In this document: piece by piece, positions 34,999 through 44,532 of the stretch
Layout of the letters: every line of letters starts with the position of its first letter
Position numbering within the stretch: position 1 is the first letter of the stretch
Assembly (NCBI GenBank): GCA_043774625.1
Contig: JAYVTG010000096.1
Location: 1 to 64,000, forward strand
Origin: JAAFIP01 sp043774625
GTDB lineage: Bacteria; Pseudomonadota; Gammaproteobacteria; Burkholderiales; Burkholderiaceae_C
Direction: 5' to 3'
DNA length: 64,000 bases
Notes under the pieces: generated by a model
What the model was told of the DNA's origin: nothing
What the model saw: the letters and a program-made list of their open reading frames with translations, nothing else
The model's database searches: none
Translations under genes and position numbers: made by a program

Positions 34999-35094
34999 GG
35001 GGTATGCGCTGCAAAAAGTTTTTAGAAAACACGCGCGAACTGCGTCTTGTAGTAATCGACCTTGAACAACGCGCGCCTTCCTAAAAATTTTTCA
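34999..35094 (+). repeat. Left arm of a 96-bp inverted repeat
   Basis: It begins GGTATGCGCTGCAAAAAGTT and ends CCTTCCTAAAAATTTTTCATC. The reverse complement recurs at 35540-35635 with a few mismatches in the middle. Symmetry also reaches inward, where both arms are followed by GCCTTTGAATACCAA. Confidence 0.88.
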
Positions 35095-35143
35095 TCACAC
35101 ACCCCTCCCCCAAAGCTTTTAAAGTGTGGCCAGTTCGCCTTTG

Positions 35144-35215
35144 AATACCAATACCAATACCAATACCAATACCAATACCAATACCAATACCAATACCAAT
35201 ACCAATACCAATACC
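35144..35215 (+). repeat. (AATACC)12 microsatellite
   Basis: Twelve uninterrupted AATACC units. The unit is part of a GAATACCAATACCGAATA motif that also appears, unexpanded, at about 21808-21826 and 35471-35491 on the other strand. This is a candidate for variable copy number between strains. Confidence 0.95.
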
Positions 35216-35344
35216 GAAAACCGAAGAGTAACTACTCAAGATGCAATACCAAAGTTTCGAGATCGAGCACCGACAGCCTGCAATTCGACCTAGGTAACGC
35301 TGCGGAACCGTTTTGGCGCGTTTTAGCACTAAAATATGCCGATA

Positions 35345-35387
35345 GCCAGTGTGGAATATGCGCGAACAGCTACTAAATACATAGCAA
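35345..35387 (+). repeat. Dispersed 42-bp element, intergenic
   Basis: GCCAGTGTGGAATATGCGCG then AACAGCTACTAAATACATAGCAA, located between the arms of the long inverted repeat. Confidence 0.88.
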
Positions 35388-35539
35388 TTGCACAGTAAAT
35401 GTAAGATTACAAGACGGTAAAGTCACAGGTCACCAAGCCGCAAAGCTACAAAAGCCAAGCCCCACGGGTTTGCAGTATTCGGTATTTGGTATTCAAAGGC
35501 AAACCAGCCAACTATGCAGGCGACGGGTGAGTGGGTATG

Positions 35540-35635
35540 CGTTGAAAAATTTTTAGGAAGGCGCGCGTTGTTCAAGGTCGAGCGCTACAAAACACCGTTC
35601 GCGCGTGTTTTCTAAAAACTTTTTGCAGCGCATAC
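35540..35635 (-). repeat. Right arm of the 96-bp inverted repeat
   Basis: Plus strand GTTGAAAAATTTTTAGGAAG, then GCGCGCGTTGTTCAAGGTCG, to the end CTTTTTGCAGCGCATACC. It is complementary to 34999-35094; the middle portion (about 14 bases) differs. Its last 20 bases also begin the repeat shared with 3.1 kb. Confidence 0.88.
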
Positions 35636-35668
35636 CCCGAGCGCGGCGCTCGCCCACCAACTGGGCGT
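35615..35668 (+). repeat. Intergenic repeat shared with 3100-3155
   Basis: AAAACTTTTTGCAGCGCATA then CCCCGAGCGCGGCGCTCGCC and CACCAACT match 3100-3155 with only two early mismatches. Confidence 0.8.
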
Positions 35669-35677
35669 TTCTCCTAT

Positions 35678-35733
35678 GAGCATCAAACATGACTGAGCAT
35701 CAAACATGACTGAGCACCAAACACGACTGAGCA
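35678..35733 (+). repeat. 17-bp tandem repeat, three copies
   Basis: GAGCATCAAACATGACT occurs at 35678 and 35695, then GAGCACCAAACACGACT at 35712 and a partial unit. There are no spacers, so it is not a CRISPR array. It ends 15 bases from the hexR stop codon. Confidence 0.9.
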
Positions 35734-35747
35734 AAAAGCGTAAAAAC

Positions 35748-36596
35748 TCAAGCGTAGCGCTTAGACCGCAGATTGTTTTTCATCTCTTTGAGCACGGGCT
35801 GCAACTTGCCACTGCCAATTCGCAAAGCCACCGTGGTGGCCAGAATGTCAATGATCAGCAGATGCAAAAGCCGCGAGACCATGGGGCTATAGCGGTCATA
35901 GCCTTCGGGGTGGTCTGCTGCCAGATGAATGTGACCCGCAGAGGCCAGGGGTGAACCACTCGCGGTCAGCACAATCGTCGTGGCGCCGTTTTTGCGTGCA
36001 ATGTCGCAAGCGTCCATCAGGTCACGGGTTCGGCCAGAATTGCTGATGACCAAGACACAATCGCCAGGGCCCAGGGTAGAAGCACTCATCACCTGCATAT
36101 GCCCGTCGCTGTATGCAATCGACGTAATGCCCAGGCGAAAGAACTTGTGCTGCGCGTCTTGCGCCACGATGCCCGAATTGCCCACACCAAAAAACTCGAT
36201 GCGACTGCGGGTTTTATACGTTTCGGTCAACGCCTCTGCTGCCCGCTCTATGGCAAAAGTACTCGCATCGTTGCGGTACTTCAAGAAGGCGGCAACCGTG
36301 TTGTCGATGACCTTGACAACGATGTCGCTGACCTTGTCGTCTACATCCACACTGCGGTGGATAAACGGCACGCCTTCGCTGACCGAACCAATCAGCTTGA
36401 GTTTGAAATCGCTCAATCCGTCATAGCCCACGCTTCGGCAAAAGCGCACCACGGTCGGTTTGCTGACATGCGATCTGTTAGCCAGCTCGCTGACAGGCAG
36501 GTTGGCAAAAGCGCGTGGGTCGGCCAGCACCAGCTTGCCCACGCGTTGCTCCGCCGGTGCGAGTGAGGGGAGGGACGCTTTGATTCGGTCGAGCAT
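35748..36596 (-). CDS. hexR: RpiR-family regulator, HexR type
   Basis: A 282-residue transcription regulator: N-terminal RpiR helix-turn-helix (LPVSELANRSHVSKPTVVRFCRSVGYDGLSDFK, about 35-70) and C-terminal SIS sugar-phosphate domain (FFGVGNSGIVAQDAQHKF, VLVISNSGRTRDLMDA). In proteobacteria HexR represses zwf, edd-eda and related genes and is released by 2-keto-3-deoxy-6-phosphogluconate. The gene directly follows zwf on the same strand (6 bases apart), which supports this identity. Confidence 0.88.
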   Translation of the reverse strand: MLDRIKASLPSLAPAEQRVGKLVLADPRAFANLPVSELANRSHVSKPTVVRFCRSVGYDGLSDFKLKLIGSVSEGVPFIHRSVDVDDKVSDIVVKVIDNTVAAFLKYRNDASTFAIERAAEALTETYKTRSRIEFFGVGNSGIVAQDAQHKFFRLGITSIAYSDGHMQVMSASTLGPGDCVLVISNSGRTRDLMDACDIARKNGATTIVLTASGSPLASAGHIHLAADHPEGYDRYSPMVSRLLHLLIIDILATTVALRIGSGKLQPVLKEMKNNLRSKRYA

Positions 36597-36602
36597 GGTG
36601 TT

Positions 36603-38057
36603 TTACGTCTCTTCTTCCCAGCAGAAACCGTCGCGCGCAATCATGGCGCTGGCAGCCGGGGGGCCCCAGGTGCCAACGGCATATCCACGTGGCTCTACGG
36701 TATCGGTTGTCCAATAGTCCAGCACCGGTTCTACCCAGCGCCAGGCTTCTTCCTGCTCGTCGCTGCGCACAAACAGGTTCAGGCGGCCATCAATCACGTC
36801 CAGCAGCAAGCGCTCATACGCGCCTACGCGTTCGGTGCCAAAGCGTTTGTCAAAGTCCAGATCCAGCTGCGCACTGCTCAGGCTATTGGAGTCACGTCGA
36901 TTAGCCTGGCCTTGCGCCATCAGGTGCAGCTCCAGGCCGTCTTTGGGTTGCAGGTGGATCACCAGCTTGTTGGCTGCGCCCGAGGGAGTGCTAAAAATGG
37001 CATGCGGCGTTTCGCGAAAGTTCACCACAATGTGCGCCTCACGCCCCGCCAGGCGTTTGCCGGTGCGAATGTAAAACGGCACGCCCGCCCAGCGCCAGTT
37101 GGCAATCTCGGTGCGCAGTGCTACAAAGGTTTCGGTCTGGCTTTGCGGGTTGACGCCCGGCTCGTTCAAGTAGCCGGGCGCGTCTACGCCAGCCATTTTG
37201 CCCCCCACATACTGCCCGCGCACGACATGCTGCGCCAGTGTTTGCGGTGTCCAGCGCGTGAGCGAGCGCAACACCTTGAGCTTTTCATCGCGAATCGCGT
37301 CTGCATGCGAGTTGATGGGTGGCTCCATACCAATGGCGCACAGCAATTGCAGGGCGTGGTTTTGCACCATGTCGCGCAGGGCGCCAATGCCGTCGTAATA
37401 ACCGCCGCGCTTTTCAACGCCCAGGTCTTCGGCAATAGTGATCTGGATGTTAGCAATATGCTCGCGCCGCCACACCGGCTCAAACAGGGCATTGCCAAAA
37501 CGCAAGGCCATGAGGTTTTGCACGGCAGGTTTGCCCAGGTAATGGTCAATGCGAAACACCTGCTTTTCGCTAAAGTGTTGCAGCACCGTGTGGTTGATCT
37601 GGCGGTTGCTGGCCAGGTCTTGGCCCAGGGGCTTTTCCAGCACGATGCGGGTTTGCGGGGTGTTCAGGCCCACCACGCCCAGCTGTTCACACACCACGGG
37701 GAACAGGCTGGGCGACACGGCCAGGTAAATAACCGTGGTGTCGGCAGGCCGCTCGTTCAAACGTGTTTTAAGGGCCTCGTAGGCGGTGGACTGGGACAGG
37801 TCGATACGCTGGTAGTGGAGTAGCGACGCAAAGCGTTCAAACTCTTCTGCGGTGGGGCGCTTGGCCAATTCAACTTTGTCAAACCGGGTGCGGATCAGCT
37901 CACGGTATTGTTCGTCGGTCATCTGGTCACGGGCCACACCCATAATGCGTCCGCCCGCTGGCAGTGTGCCGTGACGAAAGGCCTGAAACAAGGCCGGCAT
38001 GAGTTTGCGCCAACTCAAGTCACCTGTGCCACCAAAAAGAACAAGATTAAAGCTCAT
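36603..38057 (-). CDS. zwf: Glucose-6-phosphate 1-dehydrogenase
   Basis: A 484-residue enzyme oxidising glucose 6-phosphate to 6-phosphogluconolactone with NADP. The nucleotide motif is LVLFGGTGDLSWRKLMPAL, the active-site signature RIDHYLGKPAVQN, and the C-terminal EEAWRWVEPVLDYW segment is typical. I chose ATG 38057; an in-frame TTG nine bases upstream is unlikely. It heads the zwf-hexR unit, divergent from tal-pgi across a 298-base spacer with candidate operators. Confidence 0.95.
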   Translation of the reverse strand: MSFNLVLFGGTGDLSWRKLMPALFQAFRHGTLPAGGRIMGVARDQMTDEQYRELIRTRFDKVELAKRPTAEEFERFASLLHYQRIDLSQSTAYEALKTRLNERPADTTVIYLAVSPSLFPVVCEQLGVVGLNTPQTRIVLEKPLGQDLASNRQINHTVLQHFSEKQVFRIDHYLGKPAVQNLMALRFGNALFEPVWRREHIANIQITIAEDLGVEKRGGYYDGIGALRDMVQNHALQLLCAIGMEPPINSHADAIRDEKLKVLRSLTRWTPQTLAQHVVRGQYVGGKMAGVDAPGYLNEPGVNPQSQTETFVALRTEIANWRWAGVPFYIRTGKRLAGREAHIVVNFRETPHAIFSTPSGAANKLVIHLQPKDGLELHLMAQGQANRRDSNSLSSAQLDLDFDKRFGTERVGAYERLLLDVIDGRLNLFVRSDEQEEAWRWVEPVLDYWTTDTVEPRGYAVGTWGPPAASAMIARDGFCWEEET

Positions 38058-38093
38058 CGTGAACAAAAAGAGGTTGCCATAAAGTTACGGTAA

Positions 38094-38108
38094 TGTAATT
38101 CAATTTCG
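38094..38108. promoter_or_regulatory. Candidate HexR operator upstream of zwf
   Basis: TGTAATTCAATTTCG matches 12 of 15 positions of the HexR consensus TGTAATTAAATTACA as I remember it. It lies 37 bases upstream of the zwf start. Further AT-rich half sites (TAATTTCGTCTAATTT) follow. Confidence 0.45.
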
Positions 38109-38319
38109 TAATTTCGTCTAATTTGGCGGTAATTTGTTTCATGCTATGCGCACTACAAAAGTCTGGTGCTAACCCGCTAGCAGTAGCGATTTCAAAGAAT
38201 GCCATCTGCTCGTCTTTGTACTGTCTACAGAGCTGGCTGTGCCATGCGATGTGAAGCGGATGTTGGCCTGACCCTGGCAGAGCATGGCGTCTCGATTGTT
38301 GTGGACAGGTAACTAGGTT

Positions 38320-38341
38320 ACTAAAATCGTGTAGTTTTAGT
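38320..38341. promoter_or_regulatory. Inverted repeat upstream of tal
   Basis: ACTAAAA-TCGTGTAG-TTTTAGT: a perfect 7-bp inverted repeat with an 8-base spacer, ending 14 bases before the tal ATG. It could be an operator, with HexR an obvious candidate, but the match to its consensus is weak. Confidence 0.4.
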
Positions 38342-38355
38342 TGGATAATTATCAA

Positions 38356-39303
38356 ATGAACCAACTCGATGCCCTCAAACAATTCACCACCGTTGTCGCC
38401 GACACCGGCGACTTCAAACAACTCGCACAATTCAAGCCGCAAGATGCCACGACCAACCCGTCGCTGATCTTGAAGGCCGTGCAAAAGCCCGAGTACGCAC
38501 CCTTGCTCAAAGAGGTGGTTGCAGCGCACAAGTCCAAGCCGTTGGACGAGCAGCTAGACCGCCTGGTGGTCAAGTTTGGCCGCGAGATTGTCAACGTAGT
38601 GCCGGGCCGTGTGTCGATGGAAGTAGACGCGCGCTTGTCTTTTGACAAGGCCGCCAACGTGACCCGTGCCAAGCGCCTGATTGCACTGGCCGTTGCTGAA
38701 GGCATACCGCAAGAGCGCATTCTCATCAAGTTGGCTTCCACGTGGGAAGGCATCCAGGCCGCAGCCGAGCTGGAAAAAGAAGGCATCCATTGCAACCTGA
38801 CCTTGCTCTTCAGTTTTTGCCAGGCCGTGGCTTGTGGCGCGGCCAGGGTGCAGCTTATTTCCCCCTTTGTAGGCCGCATTTACGACTGGTACAAAAAGTC
38901 TGCAGGTGCTACGTGGATTGAAACTGACAACGCGCATGCGAACGACCCTGGCGTGAAATCTGTCACCCAGATCTTCAATTACTACAAGCACCACGGCATT
39001 AAAACTGAAGTGATGGGCGCGAGCTTTCGCAACGTGGGGCAAATTACCGCGCTGGCGGGCTGCGATTTGTTGACGATCAGCCCCGAGCTGTTGGCTAACC
39101 TTGCTGCCAGCGAAGCGCCCTTGGGCAAAGCGCTGGACAGCGCAGCCGCACAAAAGATGGATATTCCAGCGGTGAGCTTGAATGAAGCGGCTTTCCGTCT
39201 CGCCCTGAACCAGGACGCCATGGGCATTGAAAAACTGTCTGAAGGTATTCGCGGCTTTGTGGCAGACGCCATCAAGCTGGACAACCTGCTACTGGCGGCT
39301 TAA
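38356..39303 (+). CDS. tal: Transaldolase
   Basis: A 315-residue transaldolase B type enzyme of the non-oxidative pentose phosphate pathway. The Schiff-base Lys lies in RILIKLASTWEGIQAA (near residue 131); DATTNPSLILKA near the N-terminus is the first family signature. I chose ATG 38356 (MNQLDALKQF); a TTG at 38341 overlaps the inverted repeat. It is followed after 3 bases by pgi. Confidence 0.95.
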   Translation: MNQLDALKQFTTVVADTGDFKQLAQFKPQDATTNPSLILKAVQKPEYAPLLKEVVAAHKSKPLDEQLDRLVVKFGREIVNVVPGRVSMEVDARLSFDKAANVTRAKRLIALAVAEGIPQERILIKLASTWEGIQAAAELEKEGIHCNLTLLFSFCQAVACGAARVQLISPFVGRIYDWYKKSAGATWIETDNAHANDPGVKSVTQIFNYYKHHGIKTEVMGASFRNVGQITALAGCDLLTISPELLANLAASEAPLGKALDSAAAQKMDIPAVSLNEAAFRLALNQDAMGIEKLSEGIRGFVADAIKLDNLLLAA

Positions 39304-39306
39304 ACC

Positions 39307-40896
39307 ATGACCCGTTGTGACCACACCGCCGCTTGGGGCGCGCTGCATCAGCATTACCAAGACCAGGGCGCTATATTTGATGCGCGTGTTGCCTTACAGA
39401 CCGACGTGCAGCGCGTTGCCAAGTTTTCGCAGGCTGCGCCGCACATCTTTGCCGACTTATCGAAAAACCATATCGACGACGCATCGCAAGCCCTGCTGAT
39501 GCAACTGGCACGCGAATGCGGTGTGCAAGCTTTGCGCGATGCGATGCTGGCCGGTGAACCGATCAACACCACAGAGAATAGAGCGGTTCTACACACACTT
39601 TTACGAAAAAAAATGCCAGTAGCCAGCGCAGAATATGCGCAAGCAGCTATTAAAAATGTAGCAAATACAGAAAACATAGACAACCTGCAACGCCTGCAAG
39701 ACGTACACGCTACGCTCACACCCATGCTGGCGTATGCCGACAAAGTTCGCGCAGACGCACACATCACCGACGTGGTGAACATTGGCATAGGTGGTTCTGA
39801 CCTGGGCCCGCAGATGGCCGTGTTGGCACTGGACGAGTTTGTGCTGCCCGGCAAGCGCTTTCACTTTGTCTCCAATATCGACGGCCATGAATTGGCTGCC
39901 ACGCTTAAGCTGCTCAAGCCGCACAGCACACTGTTTCTCATCGCGTCCAAAACCTTCACGACGATTGAGACCATGACCAATGCTGCATCTGCCAAGGCAT
40001 GGTTTATAGCCAGCGGCGGCACCGACATCGCCCGCCACTTTGCCGCACTCACCACCAATGTGCCCGCAGCCAACGCCTTCGGCATTGAAACCACTTTTGG
40101 CTTTTGGGACTGGGTGGGTGGCCGCTACAGCCTGTGGTCGGCCATCGGTTTGCCGGTGGCTATTGCTATTGGCGCAGAAGGCTTCAGGCAATTTTTGCAA
40201 GGCGCAGCCGACATGGACGCGCATTTTGCCACTGCCCCACTCGAACACAACCTGCCTGTGCGCCTGGCCTTGCTAGACGTGTGGTATCGCAACTTTCATG
40301 GCTACACATCGCGTTGCGTCGCCCCGTACCACAGCGCCTTGAAGCGCGTGCCCGCCTACTTGCAGCAGTTGGAGATGGAAAGCAACGGCAAGCGCGTGGA
40401 CAAAAACGGCCAAGCGCTGCCCTACAGTACGTCCCCTGCTGTGTGGGGTGAGCCAGGCACCAATGGCCAGCACGCCTTCTTTCAAATGCTGCACCAGGGC
40501 ACCGACGTGATTCCCATGGAATTTATTGCCGTCAAGCACGCCACGCATACTCTTAAAACACACCACGAGCTATTGTTGTCCAACGCCCTCGCACAGGCGC
40601 AGGCCTTCTTGCAAGGCCAAGACGATGCAGGTGGCCACAAACACTTCCCCGGCAACCGCCCCAGCACCTTCTTCATCCTGGACAAACTCACTCCCGCCAG
40701 CCTGGGCGCACTCATCGCCCTGTACGAGCACCGCGTGTTCGTGGCCGGTGCCGTGTGGGGCATCAACAGCTTTGACCAGTTTGGCGTCGAACTGGGCAAG
40801 GTGCTGGCCAAAGACATTGAGGCGCGGTTGGCCAGTGGCGACGTGGCGGGGCTGGATGCATCGACTGCGGCATTACTTGCGACTTTGCGCGGCTAA
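39307..40896 (+). CDS. pgi: Glucose-6-phosphate isomerase
   Basis: A 529-residue enzyme interconverting glucose 6-phosphate and fructose 6-phosphate. Signatures VNIGIGGSDLGPQMAV, GGRYSLWSAIGLPVAIAIG and FDQFGVELGKVLAKDIE are intact. Residues 106-120 (ASAEYAQAAIKNVAN) are encoded by a near-consensus copy of the dispersed 42-bp element, in a loop region of variable length between NRAVLHTLLR and the DVHATLTPMLAYAD helix. The enzyme is otherwise complete, so the insertion is probably tolerated. Confidence 0.95.
   Translation: MTRCDHTAAWGALHQHYQDQGAIFDARVALQTDVQRVAKFSQAAPHIFADLSKNHIDDASQALLMQLARECGVQALRDAMLAGEPINTTENRAVLHTLLRKKMPVASAEYAQAAIKNVANTENIDNLQRLQDVHATLTPMLAYADKVRADAHITDVVNIGIGGSDLGPQMAVLALDEFVLPGKRFHFVSNIDGHELAATLKLLKPHSTLFLIASKTFTTIETMTNAASAKAWFIASGGTDIARHFAALTTNVPAANAFGIETTFGFWDWVGGRYSLWSAIGLPVAIAIGAEGFRQFLQGAADMDAHFATAPLEHNLPVRLALLDVWYRNFHGYTSRCVAPYHSALKRVPAYLQQLEMESNGKRVDKNGQALPYSTSPAVWGEPGTNGQHAFFQMLHQGTDVIPMEFIAVKHATHTLKTHHELLLSNALAQAQAFLQGQDDAGGHKHFPGNRPSTFFILDKLTPASLGALIALYEHRVFVAGAVWGINSFDQFGVELGKVLAKDIEARLASGDVAGLDASTAALLATLRG
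39622..39665 (+). repeat. Dispersed 42-bp element inside pgi
   Basis: GCCAGCGCAGAATATGCGCA then AGCAGCTATTAAAAATGTAGCAAA. This is one of the copies closest to the consensus and sits in the common frame (ASAEYAQAAIKNVAN). Confidence 0.93.
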
Positions 40897-40912
40897 GCCG
40901 TATTCTTGATCT

Positions 40913-40948
40913 TAAATTCCATAAAAGTCGCGACTTTTATGGAATTTA
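40913..40948. promoter_or_regulatory. 36-bp perfect palindrome before the DUF4143 ATPase
   Basis: TAAATTCCATAAAAGTCG followed immediately by its exact complement CGACTTTTATGGAATTTA. It lies 16 bases after the pgi stop and 15 bases before the ATPase ATG, with TATAAA between. It could be an operator, a cruciform or a recombination site that came with the gene. Confidence 0.85.
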
Positions 40949-40963
40949 GTATAAAGTGGTCGC

Positions 40964-42151
40964 ATGCAACGCTATCTGGATCATCGCGTACGCACCGATT
41001 TATTAAAAAAAATGGTCATTTTGACGGGCCCACGCCAAGTCGGAAAAACCACTTTGAGTCAACTGCTCATGCAAGAGCAACCGGGCGCACAGTATTTCAA
41101 TTACGACATTCCCGCACACCGAGAAATTTTGCTCCGGCAAACCTGGAGCAAAGAAACCCCACTGCTGGTGTTTGATGAAATCCACAAAATGCCAGATTGG
41201 AAAGCCTGGCTCAAGGGCGCGTTTGATGGACGTACTCTGCACCTAACCCCGCCAGCAGGTAGCCAAAGCGCAGAGGGCGCAGCGCAGCAACTGCTGGCGA
41301 CGGGCAGCGCCCGCATGGACACCTTTCGCCAAGCAGGCAAATCCCTGGCGGGCCGTTTTTACAAGCTGCGCCTACACCCTATATCGGTACGCGAGTGGTG
41401 CGAGCAAACGCAAGCTAGCCCCGCAGCGGCGTTGACGCACTTGCTGCAACGCGGCGGCTTTCCAGAGCCATGTCTTGCTGCAGACGACATCAGCGCCCAA
41501 CGCTGGCGCATCGACTACTTCAGCTCTTTGGTGCGAGAAGATGTGCTGGAGTTCTCGCGCCTGCAAGAAGTCAATGCCATGCGCGTGTTTGCTGATGCAC
41601 TGCGCAGCCGCGTGGGCTCGCCTTTGTCCATCGCATCCATCAGCCGCGACATGGGCGTATCACCCAAAACTTTGACCAAATACCTTGACATTTTGGAGGC
41701 CCTGTTCATCGTCTTCACCGTGCGCCCCTGGCACCGCAACATTACCCGCGCCACCTTGCAGCAGCCCAAGGTGTATTTCTTTGATACGGGTTTGGTGCAC
41801 GGCGACGATAGCGTCAAGTTTGAAAACCTCGTAGCCTGCCATTTGCTAAAGCACGTGCACTGGCAGCAAGACGCGCTGGGCAAGCAAGCAGACCTGCATT
41901 ACGTACGCACCAAAGACGGTGCCGAGGTGGACTTTTGTTTGAGCGATGCCACGCACGGCGAGCCGCAGTTGACGCACTTGGTGGAATGCAAGCTCAGCGA
42001 CAGCAAGTCGCACCCAGCACTGGTCCGATTTGCAGAGCAATTTACCAACGCCCAGGCGGTGCAGCTAGTGCGAGAACTGCGCAGCGAGCAAGACCGCGGC
42101 CGCGTACAGATACGCGATGCGGCGTTTTGGTTGAACCGGTTGGATGTGTAG
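40964..42151 (+). CDS. AAA-family ATPase with DUF4143 domain
   Basis: A 395-residue protein with an N-terminal AAA_14 ATPase (Walker A GPRQVGKTT at about 22-30, Walker B PLLVFDEIHKMPDWK), a winged-helix-like middle part (SPLSIASISRDMGVSPKTLTKYLDILEALFIVFTV) and a C-terminal DUF4143 domain with a nuclease-like core (GAEVDFCL, LVECKLSDSK). The family is abundant and patchily distributed in bacteria; its role is not settled. I chose ATG 40964 because earlier starts would read through the palindrome. It looks like an insert between pgi and groEL. Confidence 0.85.
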   Translation: MQRYLDHRVRTDLLKKMVILTGPRQVGKTTLSQLLMQEQPGAQYFNYDIPAHREILLRQTWSKETPLLVFDEIHKMPDWKAWLKGAFDGRTLHLTPPAGSQSAEGAAQQLLATGSARMDTFRQAGKSLAGRFYKLRLHPISVREWCEQTQASPAAALTHLLQRGGFPEPCLAADDISAQRWRIDYFSSLVREDVLEFSRLQEVNAMRVFADALRSRVGSPLSIASISRDMGVSPKTLTKYLDILEALFIVFTVRPWHRNITRATLQQPKVYFFDTGLVHGDDSVKFENLVACHLLKHVHWQQDALGKQADLHYVRTKDGAEVDFCLSDATHGEPQLTHLVECKLSDSKSHPALVRFAEQFTNAQAVQLVRELRSEQDRGRVQIRDAAFWLNRLDV

Positions 42152-42213
42152 GTAAGAATTTTGGGAAGTGGTTTGGTAGAAGCGCGCGTAGCGTTCGCGC
42201 AGGCCAAATTAGC

Positions 42214-42253
42214 CCAAATAAAAAGGCCGCATCTCTGCGGCCTTTTTATTTGG
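42214..42253. terminator. Bidirectional terminator between ATPase and groEL
   Basis: CCAAATAAAAAGGCCGCA, loop TCTC, TGCGGCCTTTTTATTTGG: a perfect 18-bp stem with A and T tracts on both sides, serving the convergent genes. Confidence 0.95.
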
Positions 42254-42296
42254 CATTCGCACCCAGCAAGCCAGGCGCGAAAGACGGTCAGAGCAA

Positions 42297-43949
<1,653 letters not shown>

Positions 43950-43992
43950 GATGCAGGCTCCTTAAAGAATTTAGTGATAAAAAAGCTTGTTT

Positions 43993-44033
43993 GCCAGCGT
44001 AGAATATGCGCGAGCAGCTATGAAATTGATAGT
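43993..44033 (+). repeat. Dispersed 42-bp element between groES and groEL
   Basis: GCCAGCGTAGAATATGCGCG then AGCAGCTATGAAATTGATAGT, inside the groESL message and antisense to it. Confidence 0.92.
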
Positions 44034-44090
44034 AGTTGGTTCTAATCAGTTGAGGACAGAGCTTCGCTTCGCTACGGTTTGTCCCGCAAA

Positions 44091-44384
44091 TTATTTAGTT
44101 TCAACTACCGCAAACAGGTCTTCTTCTTTCATGACCAGCAGTTCGTCGCCGCCCACCTTAACGGTTTGGCCGCTGTACTTGCCAAACAACACGCGGTCGC
44201 CTACCTTGACGGACATGGCAGCCAGGTCGCCCTTGTCGTTCTTTTTGCCTGGGCCCACAGCCAAGACTTCACCCTGGTCTGGCTTTTCAGCGGCAGCGTC
44301 TGGAATGACGATGCCAGAGGCGGTTTTGGTTTCACTGTCGATACGTTTAACGATCACGCGATCGCCGAGAGGACGAAGTTTCAT
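44091..44384 (-). CDS. groES: Co-chaperonin GroES
   Basis: A 97-residue co-chaperonin with the canonical start MKLRPLGDRVIVKRI, mobile loop region ETKTASGIVIPDAAAEKP and C-terminal LLVMKEEDLFAVVE. AGGAG stands before ATG 44384; an upstream in-frame ATG at 44471 would read the leader. It is regulated through the CIRCE element upstream. Confidence 0.98.
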   Translation of the reverse strand: MKLRPLGDRVIVKRIDSETKTASGIVIPDAAAEKPDQGEVLAVGPGKKNDKGDLAAMSVKVGDRVLFGKYSGQTVKVGGDELLVMKEEDLFAVVETK

Positions 44385-44505
44385 TGCATCTCCTAAAAAT
44401 AGAGCAAAGTTAGAAAAAATCAGCGCCAAACAGAGAAGTTGGCGTTTACTAACGCAGGAAGATTGCTGCAAAACTCGGCCAATAAAACGTTTTGGCTTTG
44501 CTTTG

Positions 44506-44532
44506 TTAGCACTCGAACCCAGCGAGTGCTAA
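44506..44532. promoter_or_regulatory. CIRCE element (HrcA operator) upstream of groES
   Basis: TTAGCACTC, nine bases, GAGTGCTAA: both arms match the CIRCE consensus exactly. HrcA binding here represses groESL until heat shock. Confidence 0.97.

Larger units (their letters stand above)
34812..35747. other. Gene-free repeat island
   Basis: 936 bases with no supported gene. From left to right: a dispersed 42-bp element, three imperfect copies of a 24-bp TTTGGACT unit, the left arm of a long inverted repeat, an (AATACC)12 tract, another 42-bp element, the right arm, a repeat shared with 3.1 kb, and a 17-bp unit present three times. An open frame over the hexamer tract (Tyr-Gln repeats) is an artefact of the repeat. 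Confidence 0.8.

Noticed and set aside
35062..35376. Open frame with Tyr-Gln repeats
   Set aside because: It is produced by the AATACC hexamer tract and ends within unrelated repeats.
35678..35733. Possible CRISPR array
   Set aside because: The repeats are directly adjacent without spacers and no cas gene is present.
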